A stretch of 64,000 bases of DNA from Trichostrongylus colubriformis (Eukaryota > Nematoda > Chromadorea > Rhabditida > Trichostrongylidae), in assembly GCA_963978905.1 (NCBI GenBank), contig OZ022257.1, forward strand, positions 29,899,274-29,963,273, read 5' to 3'. Under the pieces are notes generated by a model. The model saw only the letters and a list, made by a program, of their open reading frames with translations. It did no database searches and was not told the origin of the DNA. Position numbers and translations under genes: made by a program. The first letter of the stretch is position 1. Every line of letters starts with the position of its first letter. Positions 33,396-44,470 of this stretch are shown one piece after another.

Positions 33396-33668
33396 TTCAA
33401 CTTTCATGAGTGCATCTCCTACCATTCCCCACCCAACCCACACTTGACCCGACCTTTCCCGCTGATGAGCCGACCTTCCGTTGGATCGGGTACATGAGCC
33501 GTTTCCAGCCTTCTGCACAAAGCCGATATTTTCGATCAATATCGATCGATTCAATCGATATCGACAAACTCGATATGCGTTCTGTACATCCCCCATTACG
33601 CCTCACCCAGCCAGCACTTGGCTCGACCTTTCCTGCTAACTTCTGAGGGTCTGTATTGTGTCACGTAC
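33396..33668. repeat. Satellite-edge and dispersed repeat
   Basis: A diverged satellite unit near 33500 (CTGCACAAAGCCGATATTTT), then ATCGATCGATTCAATCGATA and sequence leading into the SL1-like block. Confidence 0.5.
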
Positions 33669-33690
33669 CTCAAACTTGGGTAATTGAACC
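33669..33690 (-). other. SL1-like 22-mer, copy 2
   Basis: Minus strand, 21 of 22 bases match SL1, ending ACCCAAGTTTGAG and directly followed by GTACGTGAC, a donor-like sequence as in real SL RNA genes. The downstream 70 bases contain no Sm-binding AATTTTTGG. See copy 1. Confidence 0.6.
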
Positions 33691-33700
33691 AAAGGGCGGA

Positions 33701-33725
33701 CACACACACACACACACACACACAC
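33701..33725 (+). repeat. CA microsatellite
   Basis: Twelve CA dinucleotides at the border of the SL1-like repeat. Confidence 0.95.
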
Positions 33726-34984
33726 GCAAACGGACAAACCAAACTCCTGGTTTATATATAGGGTATGATATATGGATTATGACTACAGATGCACTTTGGA
33801 AGTATCCAAAAAAGCTTGTTGTGGTAGCCGTGGGTGTGGGGACGAAACGTTGCTTGAGAAAACCTCAAAATGGTGAGAGTAGGTTTAAAATACAGAGGGC
33901 TCAAAAGTGTAGGTCCCGGTTTTTCCGAAGTATTTCTGGGTTATTTGTACTATTCCTCCCCAGGTTTCTTCACGCTTTTATTATGGCTCCTACGATCAAG
34001 TGAGACTGAAACTGTGATAAAAATTACCAATTTCGATTTGGAATAACTTGGGTATTCAACTTTCCCTAAAGAGAGATGAAGCAAGTTCAATAGCATCATT
34101 ATCAAGTCTGTTGGCAATCATGCTGCTTTCAGGGACTATCACGTGCTTCAGCATGCATTCATCCTGTGGATGTTTTCAAATCCGCTCGCAACCTTCGTAA
34201 ATGGCATTTTTGTACTGTTCAACGTTGATGATTACTTGCAGAAGCCCTGACCGGCTAGGAGGAAAGGCTCCCATGGGTTCTCAACTAGTTCCACGTCGCA
34301 CCTTAGGACTGGCCAGCCGCGGGAAATATACAGTGGTGCCAAATAAAGTAATTCTGCTCGCGGCTCACTTCTGCGAAATATACAAAACAGAAAGATGATA
34401 GAGACGAAAGTATCAGGGTAAAATATCTCTGGAATATTCCTCTTAAGGTAGGAGCAAGCTGAGGCTTACACCTTTTACCATCATGGAAATATGGAGCCTT
34501 CAGTTGGCACAGTCGGGCTGTAGAGCACCTACGACGTCAGTGTTCGCCTGAAAATGTGGGGCCGGCTTCCAGGGTAGATCTCTCGTGGGAAGCTTCCTTA
34601 GGACCGACCCTTTAGTTCCTGGAAGTCACGGAGCTCTAGCTGCTTGGGCAACGCTGTTATGATTCGAAGTATCATTATTCATGCCTTACCCACCTCTGGA
34701 GGGGCTTCAGTGGTAATGGCACGCTCTGGCTCTTGAAACCAAGGGTTCTGGGAACACAGAGAAAACTGATCATTCAAGAACACTACCCGTCAGAAATCCC
34801 CTTCGAGTCCGCGCACTTCTTGGCATGGGAAATTGTATCCTATAAAGATGTTCCAGCCTTTGCATCTGAGGGGAGCTTTATTAGGTCTGAGTGCTCTGAA
34901 TATCCCATTCTATTTCATAACTAGTTTGTTATGTTACCTTCTACCTTTTCCATAAGATTGTGGCATCCTAATTTATATAATCGG
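33726..34984. other. No gene assigned
   Basis: TCTGGGTTATTTG...ATTCCTCCCCAG near 33935 also occurs near 25080, so part of this is dispersed repeat. Short frames (34201-34398, 34733-34924) have no recognisable similarity. Confidence 0.35.
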
Positions 34985-35340
34985 CTCAATTGTCTGCTGG
35001 TGTGTCTTTGATCGGAAATCCATATTTCGCGTCGCAGCAAAGATTGGATCCCGAAATTCACAAATGATATAGGGGGTGGTAAGGGGGCCGCAGCGGTGGT
35101 GGACCGAAAGTGATAGCAGCTGATAAGGGCCGATAAGGAGCCTCGTGAGGCTAATGTCGCCAGATCCGTTTCGCTTTTGCGTCGATTCTAAAGCGCCCAC
35201 ACTTATAGGTGTTTGAGGGGTGGGACGGAAACATCAATGGTGGGTGGTCCAAAATGATAACGGTTGATAATATTCGATAATGAGCCGCAAAAGTAGAATG
35301 TCGATAAATCCGTTTTCCCACTCAAGTTTGACGTCGCGAG
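34985..35340 (+). repeat. R1 dispersed repeat copy
   Basis: CATATTTCGCGTCGCAGCAA, AGGGGGTGGTAAGG, GATAAGGAGCCTCGTGAGGC and TCCGTTTCGCTTTTGCGTCG in family order. A near-palindrome GACGTCGCGAGCGCGACGTC follows at about 35331. Confidence 0.75.
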
Positions 35341-35451
35341 CGCGACGTCGCAATTACAACCCAACGATGTACACCAGTGTGCTTATCACCCTGGCACATC
35401 TACAGTGTCCATCTGCTGTCCTGGGAGTGGTTTCGTTCTAGTCTTTAAAAG

Positions 35452-36125
35452 CATTCGATCTTACAAGGAAGGCCCATCAGGGCATGGTGAGTTCTTTCAA
35501 AAAGGTTTTTCGCATTTATAGGGTCACATACATGCACTCTCAAATCCGGCTAAATGGTTTTGGAGGGCTCAGAAAATAGTTTATGGTTCGATCCCCACTG
35601 AGGTCAATTTTTGCATTTTTCTAGTTTTCATCTATTTGTGCTAATTTAAGACCACACGTGAATGCGTGCAAAATTAGTTTACAGTCTATCAGGGGACCGC
35701 TATCTCTCCCACCGTGCTAATCCCAGTCCATCCCACTATCCATTTGGCCATCCAACTACTTCGAAAACGCTGTCCTGTGCATCCCCCATGAGTTTTCTTT
35801 GCTTCGTTTAGCAGTTACCATAAGTGATTATACGCTTTTGAACCGGATCGCAGTGGTTTTGGCGTGCGAGGAGAGTCTTCTGATATGCATATACTGAACG
35901 CCGCAGCTGGAAAGCATTGCAGCAAACTTGTCAAAATTGTTCCTTTCTAAGTAACTTTTGTCACTCATTTCTTGATCCCCCCCCCCCCCCCCCCCTCCAA
36001 AAACCATTTAGCCGAATTTGAGACCGGTTTTTCGCTTCATGTATGTGACCCTATAAAATGCAAAAAAACTCTTCTGAAAAAGCTTACCATGACCTGACGG
36101 GCCTCCCTTGTTAGATGCCGATCGT
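35452..36125. mobile_element. Foldback element with about 130-bp inverted ends
   Basis: Left arm holds CAAGGAAGGCCCATCAGG, ATAGGGTCACATACATG and GGCTAAATGGTTTTGGAGG. The right arm holds their complements in reverse order. The spacer has GGTTCGATCCCC at about 35587, a perfect tRNA-type B box, followed by T-rich sequence, so a SINE may sit in it. A run of 19 C (35977-35995) abuts the right arm. Confidence 0.75.
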
Positions 36126-36555
36126 GTATGCGCCCAACGTCATATATGATTACTGTCCCAGATCTGTGTTCTCTTACATGTATATAAGTGGAAGCGCACT
36201 TTGGTTGTGTCGGTTGGGAATAAGGAAGGAATGATATACAGTACGACAAGGGGAAATAGGAATGAAATGAGTAAATATTGCCGAGGGCAACCCCAACCTT
36301 TGAACCTACTTTCTGTGTGGGACAGATTGTTCGACGCGTCTGGATCAATGTTGTGTGGAAGCCGTGAGAAGCTCCTGACTAATAGCGAGTGTCTGGCACT
36401 TCTTACAAGAGCCCTATTGCTTATTAGTACATTAGTAACTACATTTTTCCTTCCTGAATGACAGAGTGACCCATACCACTGTCCTCAGAGAAATGTGTAT
36501 GCAAATTCCGTTATTTTATAACACACTCGAAAACATTGCATTAACCACAGTCAAA
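36126..36555. other. No gene assigned
   Basis: Two overlapping frames on opposite strands (36037-36348 minus, 36201-36461 plus) without recognisable similarity. Confidence 0.35.
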
Positions 36556-36557
36556 TA

Positions 36558-37936
36558 TTGGGTTGAGGAATAAGTCCCCGCCGTTTTTTTAAATCCCGTT
36601 TTTCACATTGTTCCCGCTACCTTTCGTCGAAGCTTATATATCTTTCCGATAGAGCTTTTTCTGCTCTACAAAATGCTACTATCTGTTTTTTGATTCCTTC
36701 GAATACCTAATATTTACGAGCTTTAGAAATGAAGTAAGCTGAGGGCAAAAAATTGACACTTGCGCACCTCATCTTTCTCTTCTGCTATCGAGATTAAAAA
36801 ATGTATGTGTATATGCTTTCGATAGAGCTTTTTTAGCTCTACAGAATGGTATCACTCTTTATTTAAATCGCTCAACTTTTCGCTGTTTTTAAGACTCACA
36901 AATGCAGTAATCGCAAAAGCGTGCACTTTCGTTATCTCCTTTTCCTCGCCTACCATCGAGATTGGAGAAGATGTGCATATGCGCATTCGATAAAGCTTTT
37001 TTTTGCTCTACAAGAATGTACCACTCTTCTTTAGTATCCTCTCATATTTTAGCATGTAGGAATAAGTTTCCACATGTTTTCAATTCAAAATTGCGTAATG
37101 AAAACGAATTTTTTCGCCAGAGTGTCGTCTATCATTCGATAGGGCTTTCTTCGTTCTACAAGAGAGAGTTTACGGTTTTTAAGAGAATTTATTTTTGCCC
37201 TTTTTTAGATGATTCAAATGTCGACGAAATCGAGCATTTTCGACCCTATGTGACGAAAATGCTCGATTTCGTCGACATTTGAATCATCTAAAAAAGGGCA
37301 AAAATGAATTCTCTTAAAAACCGTAAACTCTCTCTTGTAGAACGAAGAAAGCCCTATCGAATGATAGACGACACTCTGGCGAAAAAATTCGTTTTCATTA
37401 CGCAATTTTGAATTGAAAACATGTGGAAACTTATTCCTACCTGCTAAAATATGAGAGTATACAAAAGAAGAGTGGTATATACTTGTAGAGCAAAAAAAGC
37501 TTTATCGAATGCGCATATGCACATCTTCTCCAATCTCGATGGTAGGCGAGGAAAAGGAGATAGCGAAAGTGCACGCTTTTGCGATTACTGCATTTGTGAG
37601 TCTTAAAAACAGAAAAAGTTGAGCGATTTAAATAAAAAGTGGTATCGTTCTGTAGAGCTAAGAAAGCTCTATCGAAAGCATATACACATACACTTTTTAA
37701 TCTCGATTGCAGAAGAGAAAGATGAGGTGCGCAAGTGCCAATTTTTTGCCTCCAGCTTACTTCATTTCCAAAGCTCGTAAATATTAGGTAGTCGAAGAAA
37801 TCAAAAAACAGACAGTAGCATTTTGTAGAGCAGAAAAAGCTCTATCGAAATGATATATAAGCTTTGACGAAAGATAGCGGGAACAATGTGAAAAACTGGA
37901 TTTAAAAAAACGGCGGGGACTTATTCCTCAACCCAA
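36558..37936. mobile_element. 1.38-kb near-perfect palindrome with mariner-like ends
   Basis: Begins TTGGGTTGAGGAATAAGTCC and ends with its complement, flanked by TA (36556-36557, 37937-37938). The two halves are near-complete inverted copies with arms of about 680 bp and a loop of about ten bases at 37240-37255. Each arm has four diverged units of 150-173 bp with a local stem AGAGC/GCTCT (starts 36648, 36821, 36989, 37138). TA flanks and the GGGTTGAGGAATAAGTCCCC end fit a mariner-derived foldback element. Identical frames on both strands (36962-37282, 37214-37405) are a consequence of the symmetry. Confidence 0.93.
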
Positions 37937-38216
37937 TAGGAACACCCAAAAGATTTATTGGTCCTGGTGCGAAAGTCAAAAATTTGAACGAACAGCAACT
38001 CAATTGGAACACGCAAACAGCAGTTCAGCAGCTTGGCGGAGGCGAGACGAGCGCTGTCAGAATTTCGCGCTCAACGTTATTTTGCTTCCCACACTGAATC
38101 ACCGATCACTTGACCGGCGCACCTTTGCTCCACAGCTCTCTAGCGTAGAGTTGAGCTTGGTGTAGAGGAAAATTTTACGGTTTATTTGGACTGTTCATAT
38201 CTCTACCCCTGCACAA

Positions 38217-38309
38217 ATGGCTGTTTTGAAGGACTTTGATTCGCTTTTCCAGAAGTGTCGCGTTTGCTCTAATGCGGATGAAGAGGCTACAGAAATTATA
38301 ACACGATGA
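38217..38309 (+). CDS. Small candidate ORF with a CxxC motif
   Basis: Thirty codons from ATG to TGA: MAVLKDFDSLFQKCRVCSNA followed by DEEATEIITR. It sits 280 bp after the palindrome. KCRVC recalls the first zinc ligand pair of zinc-finger-associated or treble-clef domains. It could be a first exon whose donor I cannot see, a micropeptide or chance. No acceptor or trans-splice site is obvious upstream. Confidence 0.25.
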   Translation: MAVLKDFDSLFQKCRVCSNADEEATEIITR

Positions 38310-39050
38310 ACTGATTTCAAATATGTATTTTACTGTTCTCAATTTGGAAATTCAAATTATCAATTTTTCTTCAATTTTCAAATATAGTATATCTCGCTAT
38401 ATCAATATGAATCAATATGACTAACAGAATAAATTTTCAAAAGTTAAGACCTACTATGAAAAAAATGTAAAAATTCTACCTCTAATTTAATACTGCGTAA
38501 GAATGAGTAGCAAAAAGCTGAATCCCATGGATTCCTTTTTATGAATATTTTCCGGCATGTTTGATGAGGGGCGGTGATAGGTCCCGGAATGGTTGAATTG
38601 TGTATGAATCTGTTTAATTTTAAGGAACCGGGAGGGGTCCGAAGAAAGAGGATGACGCAAAGAAATTATCATTTTGTAACGAACATTCAAGGTTAGAAGC
38701 GATAATCGGTGGAAAAAACCAGGATTCAAAAGCGCGGCGCTGTGATGTGTATTCGCATCACATTTACATCAACATACTGACTTTCCGAGTTGTCCGTGGT
38801 AGAGGTGTCACTTATGTATCGTAGAGTGTATTTCATCCATTAGTGATGATGTGAAATAAGCGAAACAAGACACAGCAAAAACAAATAGAACAATCAAATG
38901 AAGCATGAGCGAAAGCATGAGAAAGAAATGTGATTACAATTAAACCTAATGAATTCACACTTTCGAGGCCTTGGCGAGGTGTCGTGTGTGCAATGCGGCA
39001 ACTACGCCACCGTATCCCATACAGTAAGCCAAAATCGCTCCTCCCGGTGT
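38310..39050. other. No gene; dispersed repeat in the right part
   Basis: AT-rich to about 38830. 38840-39050 is related to 22780-22940 (GAATTCACAC...TGTGTGCAATG). Confidence 0.4.
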
Positions 39051-39056
39051 CTTTAA

Positions 39057-39540
39057 AGGCACATTCCAGGATTACTGGGATATCACATCTCCTGCCGTGG
39101 ATGGATAGTTCGACCCAAGCCATGTACGCTGTACCTTTACCGAGGCGTGGGTGTCAGTTCCTGGAACGTGCAGAGCCAAAGAATCTAGCGCAACAGCTCG
39201 GCCCCGCCCACCCCAGCCGGGGGTGTGCTGCAAGTGTTCCGGTGGCTAGTGTGAGGTCGGATCACTCAGTAGTGGGTTTACTTCGCGAGGCGATTGGTTT
39301 ACTACCAATTTCAAGATCTTGGCTAGTAGCTGGTCACCTATGTCAAAGATAAGAGTCGAAGAGTAAAGCCAGACCCCCGGCAGGGGTGGGCGGGGCCGAG
39401 CTGTTGCGCTAGATTCTTTGGCTCTGCATGCTCCAGGAACTGACACCCACGCCTCGGTGAAGGTACAGCCTACGTGGCTTGGGTCGAACTATCCATCCAC
39501 GGCAGGAGATGTGATATCCCAGTAATCTTGGAATGTGCCT
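39057..39540. mobile_element. Foldback MITE flanked by TTAA
   Basis: 484 bp with inverted arms of about 175 bp starting AGGCACATTCCAGGATTACT, and TTAA on both sides (39053-39056, 39541-39544). The arms include CAACAGCTCGGCCCCGCCCA and TATCCATCCACGGCAGGAGA in opposite orientations. TTAA targets are typical of piggyBac-type transposons, though the AGGCAC terminus is not the usual CCC type. Confidence 0.85.
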
Positions 39541-39544
39541 TTAA

Positions 39545-40150
39545 GGCTGCTTCCATACTCCGCGGTGCCGGCTGCAGGGCGTGGCTAAGTGTCTCTGCGC
39601 CTCACCCGTGCCATCCTGCCTCGCAACCTGTGAACGCAGTTACACTCTGTCGGAACAGAGTATAAAGGTGGCTCAAGCTCTGCAGAAGCGCATTTGGCGA
39701 CTGGGGGTTTTATAGGGAAGAAGTAGGGCACTCTGAACTCAAAAGTGCTGAGAAAATGAGAATGTGAAAGTGAAGCTCCACTACGTACGAAGAGCAAACT
39801 GCGAGAAACACAACTAGTCAACGGGTTACACGGCTGAGAAATCTTCAGGCAGGGTGATACGTTGGAATGAACGAAGAGGGGAACGTACCTGGGGTAGATG
39901 GTTAATGAGGTTGGTTAATGAATCCTCAATGATCTGCGACCAAGTGGTTTCCTAAAAAGGTTGTCAATCGATAACCATACCATGCACTAGCTGTACACTA
40001 CTACCATGATCATCAATCACCGAACATTTATGATGGATTCCAGGGTTACAACCCTAGTACGTGAGTATACATATGTAGTAACAATATCGATTTCGGGGAG
40101 GAGAGGCCGCATTTCATAACAATTTTTCTTCGCATAATGCTGAATCATCT
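39545..40150. other. R3 left end, then unassigned sequence
   Basis: GGCTGCTTCCATACTCCGCG begins right after the TTAA of the preceding element and matches R3 termini. The partner end is not found. The rest is unplaced. Confidence 0.45.
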
Positions 40151-40760
40151 AGGCACTAGAGCGCATCTTGAGAAAACGTTAAAGACAGCATTAGGGGTAA
40201 TGCGGTAATGGAGATTTCCCCACAAGAAGTCCCTCACATGGTAGTCCTGGGCCTCAGAAGGCTATCTGTGGCGAAATCCCGGTCAAATAGCGCCCCTCCG
40301 AGCTGTAGAAGCGCTGCAAAACGCCGCAACCATGCAGCGGTTCCGCCTCTTGGACACAGCGGTCCCGTCTCCCGATGACGTAATTCCCGATTGACTGGGG
40401 TGGGAGCGGCCAAGAAGATGCGGCAGGATCGAAGGTTTTGCGACGCGCTTTCGCAGTTTTAGCTTGAAGCTCACTTCAAATAGTAGATGCTATCGTATTT
40501 CCAAACAATCCCTTGTGTTTACTTGGCAACATGCCAATGAAAAACTAGAACAGACTGCCCGCCTCTTGTCGAACAGGTCGTCCGCGTCGAGAATCAACAG
40601 AGGAAAGGGGGTTCTATTTCTCGGATATTTGGCCATTTCCATCCATTTTTTCTCCACTGTTCTGCTACTAGGCATCTCGACTTTCACATTCACTACTTCT
40701 TTTACTTTTCGTCCGACTTTCCCCTAATGCTCCCTTTAAATCTCTATTACCTCTTCCTAA
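40150..40760 (+). repeat. R7 and associated dispersed repeat
   Basis: GCGGTAATGGAGATTTCCCC, CAAAACGCCGCAACCATGCA, then the R7 block GGCCATTTCCATCC...ACTTTTCGTCCGACTTTCCC. Related blocks in reverse orientation occur at 44740-45330, and a fragment at 60150-60330. Confidence 0.6.
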
Positions 40761-41099
40761 AAGACGATTCCCTACTCGTTCGTGCGTGGTTCGTTCAGGG
40801 AATGTGTGCGCGCTCTCAATGAGGAAATTCTGTGCTAAGCAAAGGCTCTGCGACAGGTGGTGTTCAGTGCGCGCTTTGATTTTCGAAAATGTTCCCAGCA
40901 GCGGCGACATACATTATCGCGCACACTATTCAATAAACTTATGCAGTGAGCGCACAAATGTGTGGATCTGTTCCGACTTCTTCCACACCATCCTGCACAG
41001 CCTGATCTAAGCAATACTTCCTCTACAAAACCAGCAATTTGTTTTCCGTTATCTCGCTACTGTTACTCTCATCACACCCACTCCCTTTTCAGCTGAATC
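40761..41099. other. No gene assigned
   Basis: A 74-codon plus frame (40786-41010) has no recognisable similarity. Confidence 0.35.
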
Positions 41100-41442
41100 T
41101 TGTTCACAAAAACCATTTCGGCGAGTGCGGCTGTGGGGCAATGTAAAAACAAAGTCGGTTAGAAATCAAATTTTTGATATCCAACAAAGTAATTACAGGA
41201 CGCTATAAGACGACAAGGCGCTCAATCGATTTCCGTTTAATGACCTGAATCGCCCGGATCGATCGCCCGGTGATCGATACATTTCTTTTCCTTCCCTGAT
41301 CGCATAATCGCCTGAACTGCGACCTTGAACAATACCTAAGAAGTTGTTCACAAAAACCATTTCGGCGAGTGCGGCTGTGGGGCAATGTAAAAACAAAGTC
41401 GGTTAGAAATCAAATTTTTGATATCCAACAAAGTAATTACAG
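41100..41442. repeat. Identical 99-bp direct repeats
   Basis: 41100-41198 and 41344-41442 appear identical base for base and flank a 145-bp spacer. They start TTGTTCACAAAAACCATTTC and end AAAGTAATTACAG. No TG...CA ends. A recent 244-bp tandem duplication with loss of one flank, or an assembly artefact, would explain it. Confidence 0.88.
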
Positions 41443-41444
41443 AG

Positions 41445-41569
41445 CAGTGGACTGATTGTGGTATGCTGCACGCCTAATGTTAAGCAAGGCATGGGAAAAA
41501 CCGCGTTTTGGTCCTTTCTGAAGGCCTTTTGTGAGTCGACAGAGAAAAAAAGTTGAAATCAGTCCACAG
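41445..41569. mobile_element. Small TIR element
   Basis: About 125 bp with 13-bp inverted ends (CAGTGGACTGATT, one mismatch). It directly follows the 99-bp repeat. No target duplication is clear. Confidence 0.45.
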
Positions 41570-42190
41570 AGAGCGTTTGGTGGATCATGGATGATAGCCC
41601 TCCTTGGATAAGATACGCCAAAATATACCAGCGCTGTAATAAGGTAAACGTGCAGAGTTTATGCAAATGCGAGTCCATAGGTGGCGTGGGTATTGGAGGC
41701 ATTTCGAATCGGGTGATAATGCCATACTTGTACGTTTACGTCTCCATGTTGTTGCGGCATGCACTGCAGCCTCAAATTCCCATGGCTTTTATCGTCTTTA
41801 GGCAGAGCTCCGTTAGTAAGGGGTTGTGCCTTAGTATGGAAGCCGAGAACCTCTCAGGACATTAGTAGTGCCGTCCGGTGGAACTGCTCACTCCAGCTGA
41901 TCAGCTTCCTTAACCGTTATTATCCAACTATTCTATGCTCTGTAAGCTTTACCTCCAGATCTCTCGACTGGTCGGAGTCGGCAATAATCGTGTCTAATCC
42001 TTTTCCACGATTCCACATTTCACAAAGACGCAATAATAAGATTACAAGTTCCCTCATCGCGAAAGCTCGTATCGATGTTAATTTCGATTTTTTCTGGTAT
42101 GCCAACGAGGTTGCTAGGAGGAACTCTTTATTACGGGCCCGACGTTTCCACCACATCTTCCTCAAAGGCCCAAACGTGGCTCAAGCTGCA
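41570..42190. other. Unassigned open stretches
   Basis: Overlapping plus frames 41587-41865 and 41759-42250 (163 codons) without known motifs. They run into the foldback element, which argues against a host gene. Confidence 0.3.
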
Positions 42191-42194
42191 GGAT

Positions 42195-43190
42195 TTTGCC
42201 CACTGTATCACCAAACGCCTCAATCTCCTAGAGGGTTAGACGGAAAATGAGAAGACAGCTGAATAGTCCCCGTTTTCAGGAAAAGAGCTCACCAAGTCCA
42301 CCACTGCAAGAGCGGAGCGAAGCCACTCCGCTTTAATTATTGTCAGTGAATGAGAGATGCTGTGCGGTCTCCCTATATATAGTGCAGCAGGGACATCCAC
42401 GTCTTCCTCATTACATCAGTAGCTCGCAATGTGGTGCATATGGCAGGAGATCATTCGTAACCGATGAGCACTCATTTCGGCTGTTCACGCTTGCATTTCT
42501 TGCGAAAATTTAAAGCGCATCAAGCACTTCTCTGGCATAGTATAGCAGAGATATGCACGCCTCTCTTTTCTGGCAGTTTCTCAGTCTCACATGCCAAATC
42601 TTACACTTCACATCAATGTCGTTTCTGCCGAGCTCCACGGGCATATGCTTTCTGAGAGGTGCTTTCATGTCACGTCGCCTTTTGCCATTATGATGTTATT
42701 GAATACGTATTGTAGTGCTCTTCCATTTTCCACAATGTATGACTTTGATGTGAAATTCAGATTTTTGGGATGTGAAACCGAGAATTCTGTTGGAAAAATG
42801 CTTGTGATGCGTGAATTACTGTAAGAAATCTAATTACGAACAACCGCTTATTCATTACGAATGATCACTTGTCATCGGCGCCCACATTGCGAGCTACTGA
42901 TGCAGTAAGGATATTTGTCATGTCCCTACTATAATATGTTTAGAGACAGCTTAGCATTTCTCGTTCACTGAAATTATAACAACCAGCACGGAGCGGCGTC
43001 GTTTCGCTCTTGCGATGAGGACTGGGTGATCTCTTTTCTCATGTACGGAGTCTCTCCAGCTGTTTTCTTGCTTTTCTGTCAGAATCGTTAGGAGATGGGG
43101 CGTTTGACGGTATAGTAGATAAAGTCTCGACACCTAACAACCTAGCTGGCATGACGAAAAAGTTGTATAATCCTTTATTCGTCTAATCAA
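42195..43190. mobile_element. R8 foldback element, copy 1
   Basis: About 1 kb with inverted arms of several hundred bp. Left arm includes ACATCAGTAGCTCGCAATGT and TATATATAGTGCAGCAGG; the right arm has the complements (ACATTGCGAGCTACTGATGC). TATA-box-like sequences occur in both arms. Arms are imperfect, so boundaries are approximate. Confidence 0.7.
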
Positions 43191-43635
43191 TATGTATCGT
43201 TATCATTTCTCACAAAGTCTACATTGCCACCAAAACGCAAGTTCCACCACTACGAATGCTGCCTTGACCTCTAATGGACATATTCATAGAGAGGTGTACA
43301 GAACATATAGGAATCGAATCCGCATCCTTGCTGTTATAAGGCTCCTTGCTTAAAGACATACCACTCGATAATCAGATTAGTGGCTTACTTTCCTGGGGCA
43401 AGTAGGTTGTTGGATAACTGTTCGCGCTGCACCTTTATTGCTGCCGCACTGCGCACCCTCACGCTGTTGTGCCTGCATGAACGCAACCAAGCCACGCCCC
43501 CCCCCCCCCCCAACTAAATCACACCTAGCCTCGTACGAAGAAATTTCAACGTGGTGCTCACGTAGAAAAGGGAACATGCAATAAGAGAAGATAATTTGAT
43601 GAAACAGCCACTCGATTATGGAAGCAGCTTCCTCG
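43191..43635. other. Spacer between foldback copies
   Basis: Holds a run of 16 C (43497-43512) and no recognisable gene. Confidence 0.4.
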
Positions 43636-43639
43636 ATAC

Positions 43640-44470
43640 GTATTGATTGGACGAATAAAGGAACGTACAACTTTTTGTTATGCCAGCTGGGTTGTTAGGT
43701 GTCGGGTCTTTGTCTACTATACCGCCAAACGCCTCATCTCCAAACATTTCTGACAGAAAAGCAAGAAAGCAGCTGAAGAGACTCCGTACATGAGAAAGGA
43801 GATCACCCAGTCCCCATCGCAAGAGCAAAACGACGCCGCTCCGTGCTAGTTGTTATAATATCAGTGAATGAGAAATGCTAAGTTGTCTCTAAACATATAA
43901 TATAGTAGGGTCATGCAAATCTCCTCACTGCATCAGTAGCTCGCAATGTGGGCGCTGATGACAAGTGATCATCCCTAATGAATAAGCGGTTGTTCGTAAC
44001 TGGATTCCTTGCAGCTTTGCAGGGACGCAACACAAGCATTTTCCGACAGAATTCTCGGTTTCACATCCAAAAAATCTGGATCTCACATCAAATCATACAT
44101 TGTGGAAAATGGAAGAGCACTACAATACGTATTCAATAAAAACATAATGGCAAAAGGCGACGTGACATGAAAGCACCTTTCGGGAAGCATATGCCCGTGG
44201 AGCGCAGCGGAAACGACATTGATGTGAAGTGCAAGTTTTGGCATGTGAGATTCAAAAACTGCCAGAAAAGTGCTTGATGGGTTTTAAACTCCCGCAAGAA
44301 ATCCAAGCATGAAAAGCCGAAATGGGTGCTTATCGGTTACGAATGATCTCCTGCCACACGCACCACATTGCGAGCTACTGATGTAATGAGAGAGACGTGC
44401 ATATCTCTGCTATACTATATAAAGGACAGCACGGCATCTCTCATTCACTGGGGTCGATCATGCAAAGGCG
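43640..44470. mobile_element. R8 foldback element, copy 2
   Basis: Matches the right arm of copy 1 in reverse from about 43650 (TACTATACCGCCAAACGCCT) and the left arm in reverse to about 44460 (TATACTATATAAAGGACAGC). The two copies face each other about 450 bp apart, making a larger inverted repeat across 42.2-44.5 kb. Confidence 0.7.

Noticed and set aside
33600..33690. Functional SL1 RNA gene on the minus strand
   Set aside because: The leader match and GT are present, but no Sm site and no recognisable three-stem body follow within 100 bases.
36962..37405. Same protein encoded on both strands near 37.2 kb
   Set aside because: A direct consequence of the palindrome.
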